Shown here one piece after another: positions 36,591 through 46,664 of a stretch of 64,000 bases of DNA. Under the pieces are notes generated by a model. The model saw nothing but the letters and a program-made list of their open reading frames with translations, was not told the DNA's origin and searched no databases. Position numbers and translations under genes: made by a program. Every line of letters starts with the position of its first letter. Position 1 is the stretch's first letter. The DNA is from CAVTJX01 sp963735175 (GTDB taxonomy: Bacteria > Electryoneota > RPQS01), in the NCBI GenBank assembly GCA_963735175.1, contig CAVTJX010000015.1:1-64000 (forward strand), given 5' to 3'.

Positions 36591-37730
36591 CAGGCCACCG
36601 CCGCCGGGGTCTTGATTTTCGCGGCCACGGCATGCGCCATTTCCAGCGTCGTCGCCTTGCCGCCCATGTCGTAGGTGCGGACCTTGCCTTCGGCGATGAC
36701 GGCGGCGACAGCGGCTTCCAGCCGCACGGCCATTTCGGTTTCGCCCAGCCAGTCGAGCATCATCTTCGCCGCCAGCAGCGTGGCAATGGGATTGACTTTG
36801 TACATGCCCGCGTACTTCGGCGCGCTGCCGTGCGTGGGCTCGAAGACGGCGTAGCTGTCGCCGATGTTGCCCGCCGCCGCGAAGCCGAGGCCGCCCACGA
36901 GCTGCGCGCAGAGATCCGAAAGGATGTCGCCGAACATGTTTTCGGCCACGATGATGTCGTAGTCGAAGGGATTCTTCACCAGCCACATGCACTGCGCGTC
37001 GATGTTCGTTTCGTAGAGCGGAATGGAGGGATATTCCTTCGCCACTTCGCGGGCGGTGCGGACCATCAGGCCGCCGGTTTCGCGCAGCACGTTGGGTTTG
37101 TCGCAGACGGTGACGCTGCGGCGGCCGTGGCGCTTGGCGAATTTGAACGCTTCCTTGACGATGCTGCGGCAGCCCTGGCGCGACATGATGCGCAGCGTGA
37201 CGGCGATGTTGTCCAGGCCGTAGTCGCCGAACTTCTTCATCTTCTTGTTGGCCGCCGCCAGCGCGTCGAACACCGGCTGCGGCAGCGGATGGAACTCGAC
37301 GCCGCCATACATGCCCTCGGTGTTCTCGCGGAAGACGACGATGTCGATGCCTTCCTTGTAGTTCAGCGGGTTGCCGGGGTAGGCTTTGGTGGGGCGGATA
37401 TTGGTGTGCAGGTTCAGTTCCTGCCGCAGGCGGACGATGGGCGAGAAATAGTCGTAGCCCTTGCCGCGCAGTGCGGGCAGAAGTTCGGCGTTGGCTTCGT
37501 CGCGCGGCTTGCTGGTGATGGCGCCAAAGAGCGCGCACTCGGTTTGCTTGAGGATCGTCGAGCGTGCGGTCGGGGAGGGCGTTGCCTTCGCGGATCCAGA
37601 ATTCCCAGCCGATATCGCCATGCGTATAGTCCGCGTCGAATTCGAGCGCGTCGAGACAGATGCGAGCCGCTTCCATGACCTCGGTGCCAACGCCGTCACC
37701 GGGAAGCCAGGCGATTGAATGTTTTGCCAT
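36590..37730 (-). CDS. Isocitrate/isopropylmalate-type dehydrogenase, one frame break
   Basis: Decarboxylating dehydrogenase of ~380 residues, most likely NAD-dependent isocitrate dehydrogenase given the citrate synthase nearby, although 3-isopropylmalate dehydrogenase belongs to the same family. Seen: IAWLPGDGVGTEVMEAA, VVFRENTEGMYGGVEF (substrate Arg and Ser/Thr region of the isocitrate type), VCDKPNVLRETGG, DIIVAENMFGDILSDLCAQL (metal-binding Asp) and FEPTHGSAPKYAG. A one-base break near 37560 separates the first 60 residues. The genes around it do not belong to leucine biosynthesis. Confidence 0.85.
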
Positions 37731-37824
37731 GTTGAGATGTGAAAAATGAAACGGATTCGATTGCGTGGAAATAAGCGAGAATTAAGACGAAACAAACCTG
37801 TGATCCGAAGTCTCAAACCGAAAT

Positions 37825-38355
37825 TCATTTAGGCAGCGATAGACTTTCATCCCCGGGGATACAGCTTCCGTCACCGTAAGTCCACGGATGGCGTTCGAAG
37901 AATTGGTCGTCACGGGATTTCGGCGGAAAGGAAAAGTTCATCGGCCACCAGACGCCAGTTGGCTTTCCATTGCGCTCGGCAGGGATAAAACGCCATACGG
38001 GGAGCACATGCTCGACAGCAGCCGCAAATCCCCAGCCGCTGGGCTGCTCCTGTTTGATCCGCCATCGCAGCGGCTCGCCCGTCTTATTGATGAAGACGAG
38101 CGCATGCACCTTACCTTCTACGCTGGCGGCCTTCGCAGAATCGGGATAAAGCGGTAAAGGGCTGGCGTACCGCAGAGGTGTCGGAAGAAACCCTGACCAC
38201 ACCAGGGGGTGTGGATATCGTGCCTGTTTTGCAGTCGTGTCTACCACGGCGGGAGAAACCGGCTGTGCAGGAGAAAGCGCTAATGGTTCAATGGCACTGA
38301 GGATCGACATGGCCGAAAGAATGGCGATTGTGCGAGAGCAAAGATCCATGTGCAT
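37825..38355 (-). CDS. Secreted/periplasmic protein with TonB C-terminal domain
   Basis: A 176-residue protein with a hydrophobic N-terminus (SRTIAILSAMSILSAIEPLA) and, from ~residue 65, YPDSAKAASVEGKVHALVFI followed by RFIPAERNGKPTGVWWPMNF: the fold of TonB C-terminal domains, which contact TonB boxes of outer-membrane receptors. No ExbB/ExbD gene adjoins. The N-terminal Pro/Ala linker is short. It could instead be one of the stand-alone TonB-C proteins used in signalling. Confidence 0.7.
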   Translation of the reverse strand: MHMDLCSRTIAILSAMSILSAIEPLALSPAQPVSPAVVDTTAKQARYPHPLVWSGFLPTPLRYASPLPLYPDSAKAASVEGKVHALVFINKTGEPLRWRIKQEQPSGWGFAAAVEHVLPVWRFIPAERNGKPTGVWWPMNFSFPPKSRDDQFFERHPWTYGDGSCIPGDESLSLPK

Positions 38356-38378
38356 GCACCTCTCCAGTTGCTTCGAAG

Positions 38379-38462
38379 GACGGCGGCCTCTGGAGAGGCC
38401 GCACGGCGATTCGATCTTACTCAGACGGCGGCCTCTGGAGAAGCCGCACGGCGATCCGTTCT
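38379..38462. repeat. Tandem GCGGCCTCTGGAGA palindromes
   Basis: Two units of ~43 bases in tandem, each GACGGCGGCCTCTGGAGA(G/A)GC then CGCACGGCGAT(T/C)CG and TTCTTAC-like tail. The first carries an intact dyad (GCGGCCTC-TGGA-GAGGCCGC), in the second one base of the right arm is changed. The word CCGCACGGCGATTCG recurs at 46675-46690 behind a different dyad. Confidence 0.75.
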
Positions 38463-38475
38463 TACAACGAACAGC

Positions 38476-38934
38476 TCAAATCCTCACGGGGCCGGGGGCG
38501 CGGCGGGGGTCCAGCGATTTGCGGTACCAGAAGAGGGGGACAAACAGCGCCAGCGAAAAGAGCAGCGTGAGCTGGGCGAAGGGATTGTCGCGCATCACGT
38601 AGAGCGCGCCCCCGCCGATGAGCAGCATCAACGCCGAAACGCGCACCGCCACATCCCACGCCCACGCTTCCTTGCGGCGCAAGCCCGGCACGGTGAACAT
38701 TACCACCCACGCCGAAAAGAAGACCGCCGCCCCGGTGGCGAGGTACATGAAGAGAAAGATGTGCTCCCATTCATCAGGCAGCATGGTGACGGCGGGTTTC
38801 TGCATGAACAGCACCGCCGCTCCAAACTGGAACAGGCTCAGCACCATCGCGAAGACCGCGTTGTAATAAATCCACCCCGTCACCGCCATCCGCCGCCGGC
38901 CCAATTGCTGATCGACCCTGGCCTTGTAATCCAT
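38476..38934 (-). CDS. Small integral membrane protein, four spans
   Basis: An intact 152-residue protein, unknown family. Four hydrophobic spans (near 20-45, 60-85, 97-117, 122-138), the first preceded by basic VDQQLGRRRM. Its charge pattern suggests N- and C-termini in the cytoplasm. It is isolated between a repeat and the cupin gene. Confidence 0.7.
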   Translation of the reverse strand: MDYKARVDQQLGRRRMAVTGWIYYNAVFAMVLSLFQFGAAVLFMQKPAVTMLPDEWEHIFLFMYLATGAAVFFSAWVVMFTVPGLRRKEAWAWDVAVRVSALMLLIGGGALYVMRDNPFAQLTLLFSLALFVPLFWYRKSLDPRRAPGPVRI

Positions 38935-39021
38935 GAAGGTCTCCCCTGCCGCTAAGGTGCTGGACGAATCGAAGAATAAATTCGAAATCCGAAATCCGAG
39001 TCAGAGAGAGCGACGGAACCG

Positions 39022-39399
39022 TTAGTCGCCCGTAGGAATGATCCCCCGATTTTCCACCATCAGCAACACGGTGCGCTGGGCGGCGCGGGTGCGGTGCATG
39101 ACACCGCTGGGAACGACGACCCCCTGCCGCGGTGCAAGTGCGAAGGTCTGGTCTTCCAGCTCCACGAACAACCGGCCCTCAAGCACGTAGAAGAATTCGT
39201 CGTCGGCGTCGTGCTTGTGCCAATGATACTCGCCTTCGACGACGGCCATGCGCACGACGGAGCCATTGACTTCGCACAGCGTCTGGTTGAACCACTTATG
39301 CGGGCAGGCGTCGGACAGCGCTTTTTCGTCGATGAGTTGCAGCGGCGGGTAGAGCACGTCGAGGCGGGTGACGTAAGGGAAGTCGGCGGGGTTGCTCAT
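39022..39399 (-). CDS. Cupin-domain protein
   Basis: A 125-residue single cupin barrel. The metal-binding pattern is YHWHKHDADDEFFYVLEG (two His and Glu region) and GVVVPSGVMHRT (last His). Cupins of this size act as isomerases, dioxygenases or sugar-binding proteins; nothing allows a choice. It is adjacent to the ABC permease on the same strand (15-base gap) and may be part of the long heat-shock/ABC operon. Confidence 0.8.
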   Translation of the reverse strand: MSNPADFPYVTRLDVLYPPLQLIDEKALSDACPHKWFNQTLCEVNGSVVRMAVVEGEYHWHKHDADDEFFYVLEGRLFVELEDQTFALAPRQGVVVPSGVMHRTRAAQRTVLLMVENRGIIPTGD

Positions 39400-39414
39400 G
39401 CGGGAAGTCCTTTG

Positions 39415-40764
39415 TTAACCCAGTTCGGTCCGCAGCCGGCGGCGGAAGATCAGCACGGAAATCGTCACCAACAGTGCGGCCATGCCAAGCAGGACACCGA
39501 CCTCGGGCAGAATACCCGCCAGCGACTGGTTGCGCCAGAAGATGTCGTGAAAACCCTCCATCGCCCAATGCACGGGCGTGACCACGGAGATCGAACGAAC
39601 GGCAACGGGCATGATGAAGCTCGGAATCATCGCTCCGCCGATGGCAGACATGGCGAGAATAATCGTCACCTGATAGCCCGTCGCCTGCTCTTCGGTGCGG
39701 CCGATAGCGGCGATGATCAGGCCGACGGCGCTCATCACGAGGGCGGTGGAGACAATCATCAACAGCAGCGAAAACGGATGGGAGAAGATGTCGAGGTGAA
39801 AGAGCAGCCGCCCGTAGAGCATCATAGCGGAGAGTTGCACCGAACCGAGGAGCACGGCCCACAGGTATTTCGATACCAGCAGCTCACCGGGCCGCGCGCC
39901 GAGTACGCGTAACCGGGCGGTCGTGCCGTCGCGCATTTCGCGCAGCAGCGAAGCGGCAATCGCGCCCACGGCAAAGAGCATGAACATCACGGCAGGGCCG
40001 GCCACGCTTTGCGCGATGCCGGGATTGACGATGTTCTGCCCCACGACCTGCACACGCGTCACCTTGAACATCTTCCCCAGCGCTTTTTCGAAGCTGAAGC
40101 CGCTGTCCGCCGTGTCCCTCCGGGACGTGTCGGGGTCGCTGCCAAGCAGCATTTCTTCGGGAAACATGCTGGCGTCGTTCAGCGAATCGGACAGCTTCAG
40201 GCCGAAGTTTTTCTCAACGGCGCGGCGCAAGTCCGCATTGAAGGAACGGGCGACGACGGAATCCGTGGAGTAACCGGTGTTCATCATGCTCATCGGCATC
40301 AGGCCGGGAAACTCCTGAAACACCTGCCGCTGCAGGAGGCCCGAGACCACGCCGCCGGTCAGCGGATCCTTGGGATCTTCCAGCATCCACAGCCGCACTT
40401 CGCCTTTTTTCAACCCTTCCGAAAAGTCATGCGGCACGACGAGGGCAACGCTGTTGCGCCCGGATTCCACGCGGCGGCGGGCGCGGACGCTGTCGACGGC
40501 GAGGCTGTCACCGCGCAGCGTGTCGACAATCTGAATTTCTTCCAACGCATCCAGCGACCGGAGCAGCCGCTTGCCCGCCGGTCCGTCGTCTTCGTTGACG
40601 CCGAGCACGGACATTTCATCCAGCCCGCCGCCCGAGCCGCCAAAGACGAGGCCGAAAACGAGGATCATCACCAGCGGTACGATGAAACCCAGGCCCAGGG
40701 CAACGGGATCCGCGAGAAAGATGCGGAAATCTTTTCTAATGAGGGTCAGGATGCGGCGGATCAA
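39415..40764 (-). CDS. ABC-2-type transport permease
   Basis: A 449-residue membrane subunit. The N-terminal span is IRKDFRIFLADPVALGLGFI; then a large extracytoplasmic domain of ~200 residues; then five to six spans (FMLFAVGAIAASLLREM onward) with RDGTTARLRVLGARPGELLV, the conserved element between the second and third span of ABC-2 exporters. The TTG start overlaps the ATPase stop. With the adjacent ATPase it forms a drug- or lipid-export-type pump; the substrate is not readable. Confidence 0.85.
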   Translation of the reverse strand: MIRRILTLIRKDFRIFLADPVALGLGFIVPLVMILVFGLVFGGSGGGLDEMSVLGVNEDDGPAGKRLLRSLDALEEIQIVDTLRGDSLAVDSVRARRRVESGRNSVALVVPHDFSEGLKKGEVRLWMLEDPKDPLTGGVVSGLLQRQVFQEFPGLMPMSMMNTGYSTDSVVARSFNADLRRAVEKNFGLKLSDSLNDASMFPEEMLLGSDPDTSRRDTADSGFSFEKALGKMFKVTRVQVVGQNIVNPGIAQSVAGPAVMFMLFAVGAIAASLLREMRDGTTARLRVLGARPGELLVSKYLWAVLLGSVQLSAMMLYGRLLFHLDIFSHPFSLLLMIVSTALVMSAVGLIIAAIGRTEEQATGYQVTIILAMSAIGGAMIPSFIMPVAVRSISVVTPVHWAMEGFHDIFWRNQSLAGILPEVGVLLGMAALLVTISVLIFRRRLRTELG

Positions 40765-41641
40765 TCGCGCAACTCCTTCCCGGTCAGTTGCAGAAAGAGC
40801 GTCTCGAAGACTCGGCCCCGTGATCTCCAGCCGGTCGTAACGCAAGCCGCTTTCCTGAATGCGGCTGACAAGCGCGCCGAGCTGCTCCGGCGCGGCGGGA
40901 ACGTAATCGACATGATCGGCCTCGCGCACCAGTGTGGCGAAATCCAATGCCGGCGCGGTCTCGGCCATTTCGCCGTAAACGCGCACGACACGCGGCAGAC
41001 TGACGCGGGCCAGCAATTCGTGCAGCGTGCCCTCGGCCAGCAGACGGCCATGGTCGATGATGCCGATGCGGCGACAGAGCCGTTCGGCCTCTTCCATATA
41101 ATGCGTCGTGTAGATCAGCGTTTTGCCGGCAGCGTTCAGCGCGCGCAACAGTTCGAAGATCCGCGCCCGCGACTGCGGATCGACGCCGACGGTGGGCTCG
41201 TCCAAGAGCAGAATCGGCGGATCGGCAAGCAAACCCACCGCAAGATTCAACCGCCGTTTCATGCCGCCGGAAAAAGTCTTGACCTTACTCTGCGCGCGGT
41301 CCTCAAGCCCCACCGCCGCCAACACCTCGCGAATGCGAGCCGTGAGACTCGGCCCGCGCATGCCGCTCAGCGATCCGAAGATTTGCAGATTATCGTGCGC
41401 GGTCAGGACTTCGTAGAGCGCGATCTCCTGCGGCACGACGCCGATCTGCCCCGCCACTTCCAGCATGCCGCCGTCGGGCGTCAGCAGGCCGGAGATGATT
41501 CGTAGCAAGCGTGGTTTTCCCCGCGCCGTTCGGTCCCAGCAAGCCATAGAATTCGCCGGGTTCAATGCGCACGCTCACCCCATCGAGCGCGACGATCGCA
41601 CCGAAGGTTTTGCGCAGTGCGGTGGCGGCAACAGCGGTCAT
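40761..41641 (-). CDS. ABC transporter ATPase (partner of ABC-2 permease), two frame breaks
   Basis: Nucleotide-binding subunit of ~293 residues. Start overlaps the rsmD stop (ATGA at 41641). Seen: YGLLGPNGAGKTT Walker A (with a break near 41505 in the middle), VVPQEIALYEVLTAHDNLQI, signature KTFSGGMKRRLNLAVGLL, Walker B ILLLDEPTVGVD and IYTTHYMEEAERLC. The C-terminal DUF4162-like tail is split by a second break near 40815 and ends FLQLTGKELRD. This type pairs with ABC-2 permeases in drug efflux. Confidence 0.88.
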
Positions 41642-42177
41642 GCGTGATCCCAGATACTGACGGTGGTTTCGCCAAAGATACGGGAGCGGCGCAGCGCGAG
41701 GCCGGAAACTTCCGGCGGCGCGTTGTGCCGCGAATGCTCGTAGACCAGCACGCCGCCGTGGGCCAGCAAATCCGAGTCGAGGATCTCTTCGATCAACCGG
41801 AGCGGCGTGACTTCGTGGTAGGGCGGATCGGCAAAGACCACATCGAACGGCGTTTCCCAACGATCAGACTTGTGCAGAAAAACGCCGACCTCCTCGCGCG
41901 CCATGATCGCGCGCTCTTCGAGGTGGTATTGTTGAATCGCGCGCAGCGTGCGCTTTTCGGCTTCGTGCGACTTGTCGACGAACACGGCCAGTTCCGCGCC
42001 GCGCCGCAACGCCAACACGCCGTAAGATCCAACCCCGGAAAACAGGTCGAGCACACGGCGGCCTTCGATTTCGCCGTTCAGGATTCCGAATACGGATTCG
42101 AGCGTGCGCGCCGCCGTGGGGCGAAGTTCAGCCGAATGTAGATTGCGGTGAGAACCGGATGAAAGGCGAACAGCCAT
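41638..42177 (-). CDS. rsmD: 16S rRNA (guanine-N2)-methyltransferase RsmD family
   Basis: A 179-residue SAM-dependent methyltransferase; RsmD methylates G966 of 16S rRNA. Seen: VRLSSGSHRNLHSAELRPTA, LFSGVGSYGVLALRRGAEL (SAM loop), VVFADPPYHEV (catalytic DPPY) and HGGVLVYEHSR. Length and motif order are typical. It is embedded in the heat-shock train between comEA and the ABC ATPase. Confidence 0.88.
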   Translation of the reverse strand: MAVRLSSGSHRNLHSAELRPTAARTLESVFGILNGEIEGRRVLDLFSGVGSYGVLALRRGAELAVFVDKSHEAEKRTLRAIQQYHLEERAIMAREEVGVFLHKSDRWETPFDVVFADPPYHEVTPLRLIEEILDSDLLAHGGVLVYEHSRHNAPPEVSGLALRRSRIFGETTVSIWDHA

Positions 42178-42205
42178 CGTTGGACCTCCCGCATTCAATA
42201 AAGGT

Positions 42206-42613
42206 TCAGAGTGAATCGACGAAGCAGCGACCGCGAATGGCCGCGAGGCGCTTGGGACCGATGCCCGACACGTTATCCAGTTCGTCCACGCTGGCATAAC
42301 TGCCGTGCTGTTCGCGGTACTCGACCAACCGCCGCGCCAGCACCGGACCGATGCCGTCCATGCTCTCAAACTCGGACGCGCTCGCGGTGTTGATATTGAC
42401 CGGTCCATTCAGCGCCGCCGCGCGCGCGGTGAAAATCGAATCGGCCCGCGTCCGCAGCGCCAGCAGCGCGGCATCATTTTCGACCACGGTCAGCGGATAC
42501 TCCACGTCCCGGCCGCGGATCCAGCGGATCCCGTGCAGGCCGAGGCCGACGACGAACGCAGCGCTCAGCAGCCAGACCAGCGTCGCCCGCCGGAAGTCGA
42601 GCTTCCACATCAT
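42206..42613 (-). CDS. ComEA-like helix-hairpin-helix protein
   Basis: A 135-residue protein: N-terminal membrane anchor (LVWLLSAAFVVGLGLHGI) and a C-terminal HhH pair (NINTASASEFESMDGIGPVL and ELDNVSGIGPKRLAAIRG), the ComEA DNA-receptor layout. Naturally competent bacteria use ComEA for DNA uptake; many others carry it with unclear role. The ATG overlaps the dnaJ stop. Confidence 0.85.
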   Translation of the reverse strand: MMWKLDFRRATLVWLLSAAFVVGLGLHGIRWIRGRDVEYPLTVVENDAALLALRTRADSIFTARAAALNGPVNINTASASEFESMDGIGPVLARRLVEYREQHGSYASVDELDNVSGIGPKRLAAIRGRCFVDSL

Positions 42614-43774
42614 GTGCCGAAAGTCTCCTTGGTCTTTTTAAAGAAGCCTTTGTCAGTGGCCGGTGGCTTGAAGTTGTCGGACGCTTTCAATTCGTTCAGC
42701 AGCTCCCGCTCGCGCGGCGAAAGCTTTTTCGGCACGGCTACCTGAATCTCCACCATCTGGTCGCCGGTACGGTAGCCGTTCAGTTGCGGCAGGCCCTTGC
42801 CGCGCATCCGCAGCACGCGGCCCGGCTCGGTGCCGGGTTCGATTTTCAGCCGCGCACGTCCCGCCAGCGTGGGCACGTCCACTTCGTCGCCGAGCACGAC
42901 TTGCGGAATCGTCAGGTGTAGCGTGTAGATGATGTTGGCGCCGTCGCGCACGAAGTACTCATGGGGCTGTTCGTCGATCACGACCACGAGGTCGCCCGCC
43001 GGTCCGCCGTGCGGACCCGCGTTGCCTTCACCGCGCAGCGTTAAATACTGTCCCGCCGCCACACCCGCGGGAATGTCCACCGTGACGACGGTTTCCTCGC
43101 GCGTCCGCCCCTCGCCCTTGCACGACGGACAGGGATCGGCGGTAATCTTGCCTTCGCCGTGGCACGTGGGACACGGCTGCACGCTCACAAATTGCCCGAG
43201 GAACGTGCTCGACACCTGGCGCACCTGACCAATGCCGTGGCAGGTGGTGCAGTTCTTGCGCTGCGTGCCTTTCTTCGCGCCGCTGCCGCCGCATTCGGCG
43301 CAGGGACGATATCGTTTGACCTTGAGTTTTTTCTGCACGCCGGTGGCGATTTCTTCGAGCGTCAGCGGCAGTTTGACTTGCAGGTCGTTGCCGCGCATGT
43401 GCTGCGGAGCGCCACCGCCGCCGCCGCTGGCCAAAGGGAGAATCCCCGCCGCCGCCGAACATGCCGCCTTCCATGAACTGCCGCAGCGCGTCGGAAAGAT
43501 CGAACTCGAATCCGCCGCCGTAGCCTTCGGCCGGGCCCGGACCCGCTCCCGCGCCGGCATGGCCGAAGCGGTCGTAGCGAGCGCGTTTATTGTCGTCCGA
43601 GAGCACGGCATAGGCTTCGCCCACCTCCTTGAATTTCTCTTCGGCGGCGGCGTCGCCCTTGTTGCGGTCGGGGTGATATTGCATCGCCAGCTTGCGGTAG
43701 GCTTTTTTCACGTCCTCCGCGCTGGCGTCGCGCTTTACACCCAGCACCTCATAGTAATCGTGTTTGGTGGCCAT
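42610..43774 (-). CDS. dnaJ: Chaperone protein DnaJ, one frame break
   Basis: Co-chaperone that delivers clients to DnaK. Seen: J domain KHDYYEVLGVKRDASAEDVK with HPD in QYHPDRNKGD, Gly-rich linker, four zinc-binding CxxCxGxG repeats (CAECGGSG, CTTCHGIG, CPTCHGEG, CPSCKGEG) and the C-terminal beta domains. One extra base near 43435, in the Gly-rich linker, breaks the frame. After repair it has ~387 residues, the normal size. It stands downstream of hrcA and grpE; no dnaK is in the window. Confidence 0.93.
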
Positions 43775-43792
43775 ATATCGCTGAACGGGGGC

Positions 43793-44396
43793 TTAAGATT
43801 GTGTCGACGATGCATCGGCATCGCCTTCGGTGGATACGACCACCTGCGCGTGGCGGATCACGCTATCGCCCAGGCGGTAGCCGGGAGTGATGACCTCGAG
43901 CACGGTGCCGGCGGGAAAGCCCGGCGTGGCGCGCGTCGCCAACGCGTCGTGCTGTTCGGGATCGAACGGCTTACCCATCGCGTCCATGATCGTTACGCCC
44001 TGCGCCTCGAAAAACGCGCGCAGTTTGTCGCGCACCAGTTCGGCGCCGCGGCGCAGCGGATCGTCGGCACTGGCGGCGGCCAGCAGGCGGTTGAAGTCGT
44101 CCATCACGGGCAGCAGCGATGTAATCAACGATTCCGCCACGACCTCGCGCAAGCAGCGTTGTCTCCTGCCGCGTGCGGCGGCGGAAGTTGTCGAACTCGG
44201 CGATCTTGCGCACATACTTGTCCTGCCATTCGGCGGCTTCGGCGCGCAATTTCTCCAGTTCGTTTGTCCCGCCGGTTTCGGCGGGATTCAGCGGTCCCTC
44301 CGCGGAGCCGGCGGTCTCATCGAGATCGCCACCTTCCGTGCCGCCATTGTCATAACGCTTACGTTCATCCATATCTTCAGTCCGTGTTCGTTTCAT
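43793..44396 (-). CDS. grpE: Nucleotide exchange factor GrpE, one frame break
   Basis: Nucleotide exchange factor of DnaK, ~200 residues. ATG overlaps the hrcA stop (44396-44393). The acidic, low-complexity N-terminus is followed by the coiled coil AEWQDKYVRKIAEFDNFRRR, a break near 44165, then SLITSLLPVMDDFNRLLAAA and the C-terminal beta-wing (VLEVITPGYRLGDSVIRHAQ). All parts of the family are present. Confidence 0.9.
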
Positions 44397-45463
44397 TTGA
44401 GACTGGACCCGCCCGCGAGGTGGCGGGTGATCGTGCGCGCGGTGAATTCGACCAAGCTTTTCAGTTTGGAATAATCCATGCGCGTGGGACCGATCACTCC
44501 GAGTTTGCCGGAGATCAGCGGCGTGGTGTAATTCGAGGTGAGCACCGAGAGCGACTTGGCGCGGGCGTCGGGATTCTCGCTGCCGATGGAGATCGGCTAC
44601 CTGTTCGCCCTCGACCTGCTGCTGGAAGAGATGGACGATGATGTCCTTGTCCTCGAGCAGTTCGATGATCCCGCGCATGGTGCGGGGATCGGCGAATTCG
44701 GGCTGCGAAAGCACCTCGGCGCGGCCGCCGATCTTCAGCGCCTCGTGCTCGGCAAAGGTAAACAGTTTTTCGGCGGAGTCGACAAAGAAGCGGACGAGCC
44801 CAGGATGCTGGGGGTGATCGCCGAAAAGCGCTCGCCGATTTCCGAGCGCACCTGCGCGAGCGTGAGGCCCGCGAGGCGGCTGTTGATGGCGTGCGCAATC
44901 TGCCGGAGCTGCTCCTCGGGAATCGACTGTTCGAGTTCCACCATGATCGTCCGCACCGGCCCGGATTCGAGCGCGATGATGACCAGCACGCGGCTTTCGG
45001 CGAGGCGCACGAGGTCCACGCGATGCAGCACGGCGTCGTCCAGCGCCGGTACCATGGCAATCGAGAGTAGCCGCGAGGCGTTGGAAAGTACGCGCGCGGT
45101 GACCGCCATGATTTCGTCGATCTCCTGCGACACCCCTTCGAACTCGCGCTCTATGGCCTCGCGCTCTTCGCTCGACAGTTCGCGGCTCTCCATCAGGTCG
45201 TTGACATAGAGCCGGTAGCCGAGATCGGATGGTACGCGCCCGGCGGAGGTGTGCGGATGCGCCAAGAGACCCATCTCTTCGAGATCGGCCATGACGTTGC
45301 GAATCGTGGCCGGCGAGAGATCGAGGCCGCGTTTGCGCGAAAGCTGCCGCGAACCCACGGGGGCGGCGGTGAGGATGAAGTGATGCACCACCGCGCTCAG
45401 GATTTCGCGTTCCCGTTCAGTCAGGGGGGGCAGTGATGTCACGTGGGCATTTCCATCAGTCAA
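44393..45463 (-). CDS. hrcA: Heat-inducible transcription repressor HrcA, frame-broken
   Basis: HrcA represses class I heat-shock genes by binding CIRCE inverted repeats, with GroE as co-factor. Seen: winged-helix N-terminus SRQLSRKRGLDLSPATIRNV and GLLAHPHTSAGRVPSDLGYR (hallmark), middle GAF-like domain, and C-terminal PLISGKLGVIGPTRMDYSKL. Breaks near 44800 and 44580 split the second half. ~357 residues in total. It heads the operon hrcA-grpE-dnaJ; no CIRCE element (TTAGCACTC-N9-GAGTGCTAA) is visible upstream of it. Confidence 0.92.
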
Positions 45464-45531
45464 AACAGGCGTTGCCGGAGTTTCCCGCCGCCGCTTTTGG
45501 CAGGCGTGGCGAGGCAGAATTGTATCTTTGA

Positions 45532-45560
45532 AAAATACGGACTTTTGACCCCATTGTCAA
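45532..45560 (-). promoter_or_regulatory. Sigma-70 promoter of the hrcA operon
   Basis: On the minus strand TTGACA (45560-45555), 17-base spacer, TATTTT (45537-45532), about 70 bases upstream of the hrcA start. The absence of a CIRCE palindrome overlapping it is notable. Confidence 0.65.
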
Positions 45561-45845
45561 GCCCGCAACAGACATCATAATATCATGAATATTCGTGAAT
45601 TACGGGCATTCTGCGGAGATTTGTCGCCCCTGCCCGCCGCCCCGCATGGGATTCTAAGCCACTGAATAGCAAAAAAATACCCGGCTAGCCGGGGTCTGTG
45701 TGTATTACTCATACTCCCAGTACCGAAGTTCCACCCCCAGTGCGCGGCGCTAGATCAGGGCGCGTCACCCGGGGATTGCCGCGCTTCGCTGGCTGGGTCT
45801 TCCGCCGAGGCAGGTCGTCTTCGCCCTGCCCGGAATCCGTCTTGA

Positions 45846-45870
45846 GCTTCGAATTTCGGATTTCGAATTC
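45846..45870. repeat. GAATTTCGGATTTCGAATTC tract
   Basis: AT-rich direct repeat of the words GAATTTC and GATTTCG. The same kind of tract lies at 38978-38999 and 62176-62255. It belongs to the 435-base space 45561-45996, which otherwise has only the small gene's control region and AC-rich sequence. Confidence 0.65.
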
Positions 45871-45996
45871 TCTTTGTCCTTTCCAATATCCCTTGACATC
45901 CGCCACTCCATTTACAATTTTGAAATTATCATCGTCGGACTCAGCGTCGACATCCTCTCCTGCCTGCGGCACAATCACATCCCTCGAGGTCGTAGC

Positions 45997-46227
45997 ATGA
46001 AAGCCTTCCTCATCATCGCCGTCTTGGCCACGCTGCCCGCCATGGCCTGCATGGCTATTGCCGAGCACAAAGGTTACAGCGTCAAGGTCGCCGGGATTCT
46101 GTGCTTTCTCACTTCGCTACTCTACATCGTCCCCGGCCTCATCGTCATCATCATCTACGCCCTCATGCCCTTCAATCGCCCGAACAACATCCCGCCACCA
46201 CCACCACCCTCCGATTTGCCGTCCTGA
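45997..46227 (+). CDS. Small two-span membrane protein with Pro-rich tail
   Basis: A 76-residue protein: signal/first span AFLIIAVLATLPAMACMAIA, second span VAGILCFLTSLLYIVPGLIV, then NRPNNIPPPPPPSDLPS. The poly-Pro tail would face the cytoplasm or periplasm and could bind an SH3-like or WW-like partner, but this is speculation. A hairpin terminator follows at 46456. Its coding potential is supported by a typical start, hydrophobic pattern and spacing only. Confidence 0.5.
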   Translation: MKAFLIIAVLATLPAMACMAIAEHKGYSVKVAGILCFLTSLLYIVPGLIVIIIYALMPFNRPNNIPPPPPPSDLPS

Positions 46228-46455
46228 CCTTCATGTTGTTGATCCTCATTACGCTCCGCCGGAAGGGTTTCTAATGGCGACCAACTCCACCGCCGCAGCC
46301 GTGCTTTACTGAGATTCGTGTCCCACATTCAGTCTTTCAACGATTTGGCTTGTCTTCAGCGACCAGCCGCCCAGACAATTCCCGGTCGACAATGATTGTC
46401 AAGTAATTGACAGTTGTTCAACCTTTGAGCGATTTTCAGACCGCAGATTGCTAAG

Positions 46456-46486
46456 TTCCCGCCTTACAGCCGGGAATTTTTTATTT
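46456..46486 (+). terminator. Rho-independent terminator
   Basis: TTCCCG (46456-46461) pairs with CGGGAA (46471-46476), followed by TTTTTTATTTT. It is 230 bases after the small membrane gene. Confidence 0.65.
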
Positions 46487-46664
46487 TCTAACAATCCACC
46501 TACACCAAATCACATGGACTTATTGGCAATTTTCGCCATGGTAGATTGTCTGCGTCCTTCTCGGAATCCACGCTCTTCCGCTGATCCTCCGCACGCGAAC
46601 GCTGTCAGTTTGGCGGCCATGACAAGTATGCCCAATAGCTCATTGACATAATAAACGCGCGGGG

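Noticed and set aside
45464..45700. CIRCE operator expected upstream of hrcA
   Set aside because: No TTAGCACTC/GAGTGCTAA pair with a nine-base spacer was found on reading the region.
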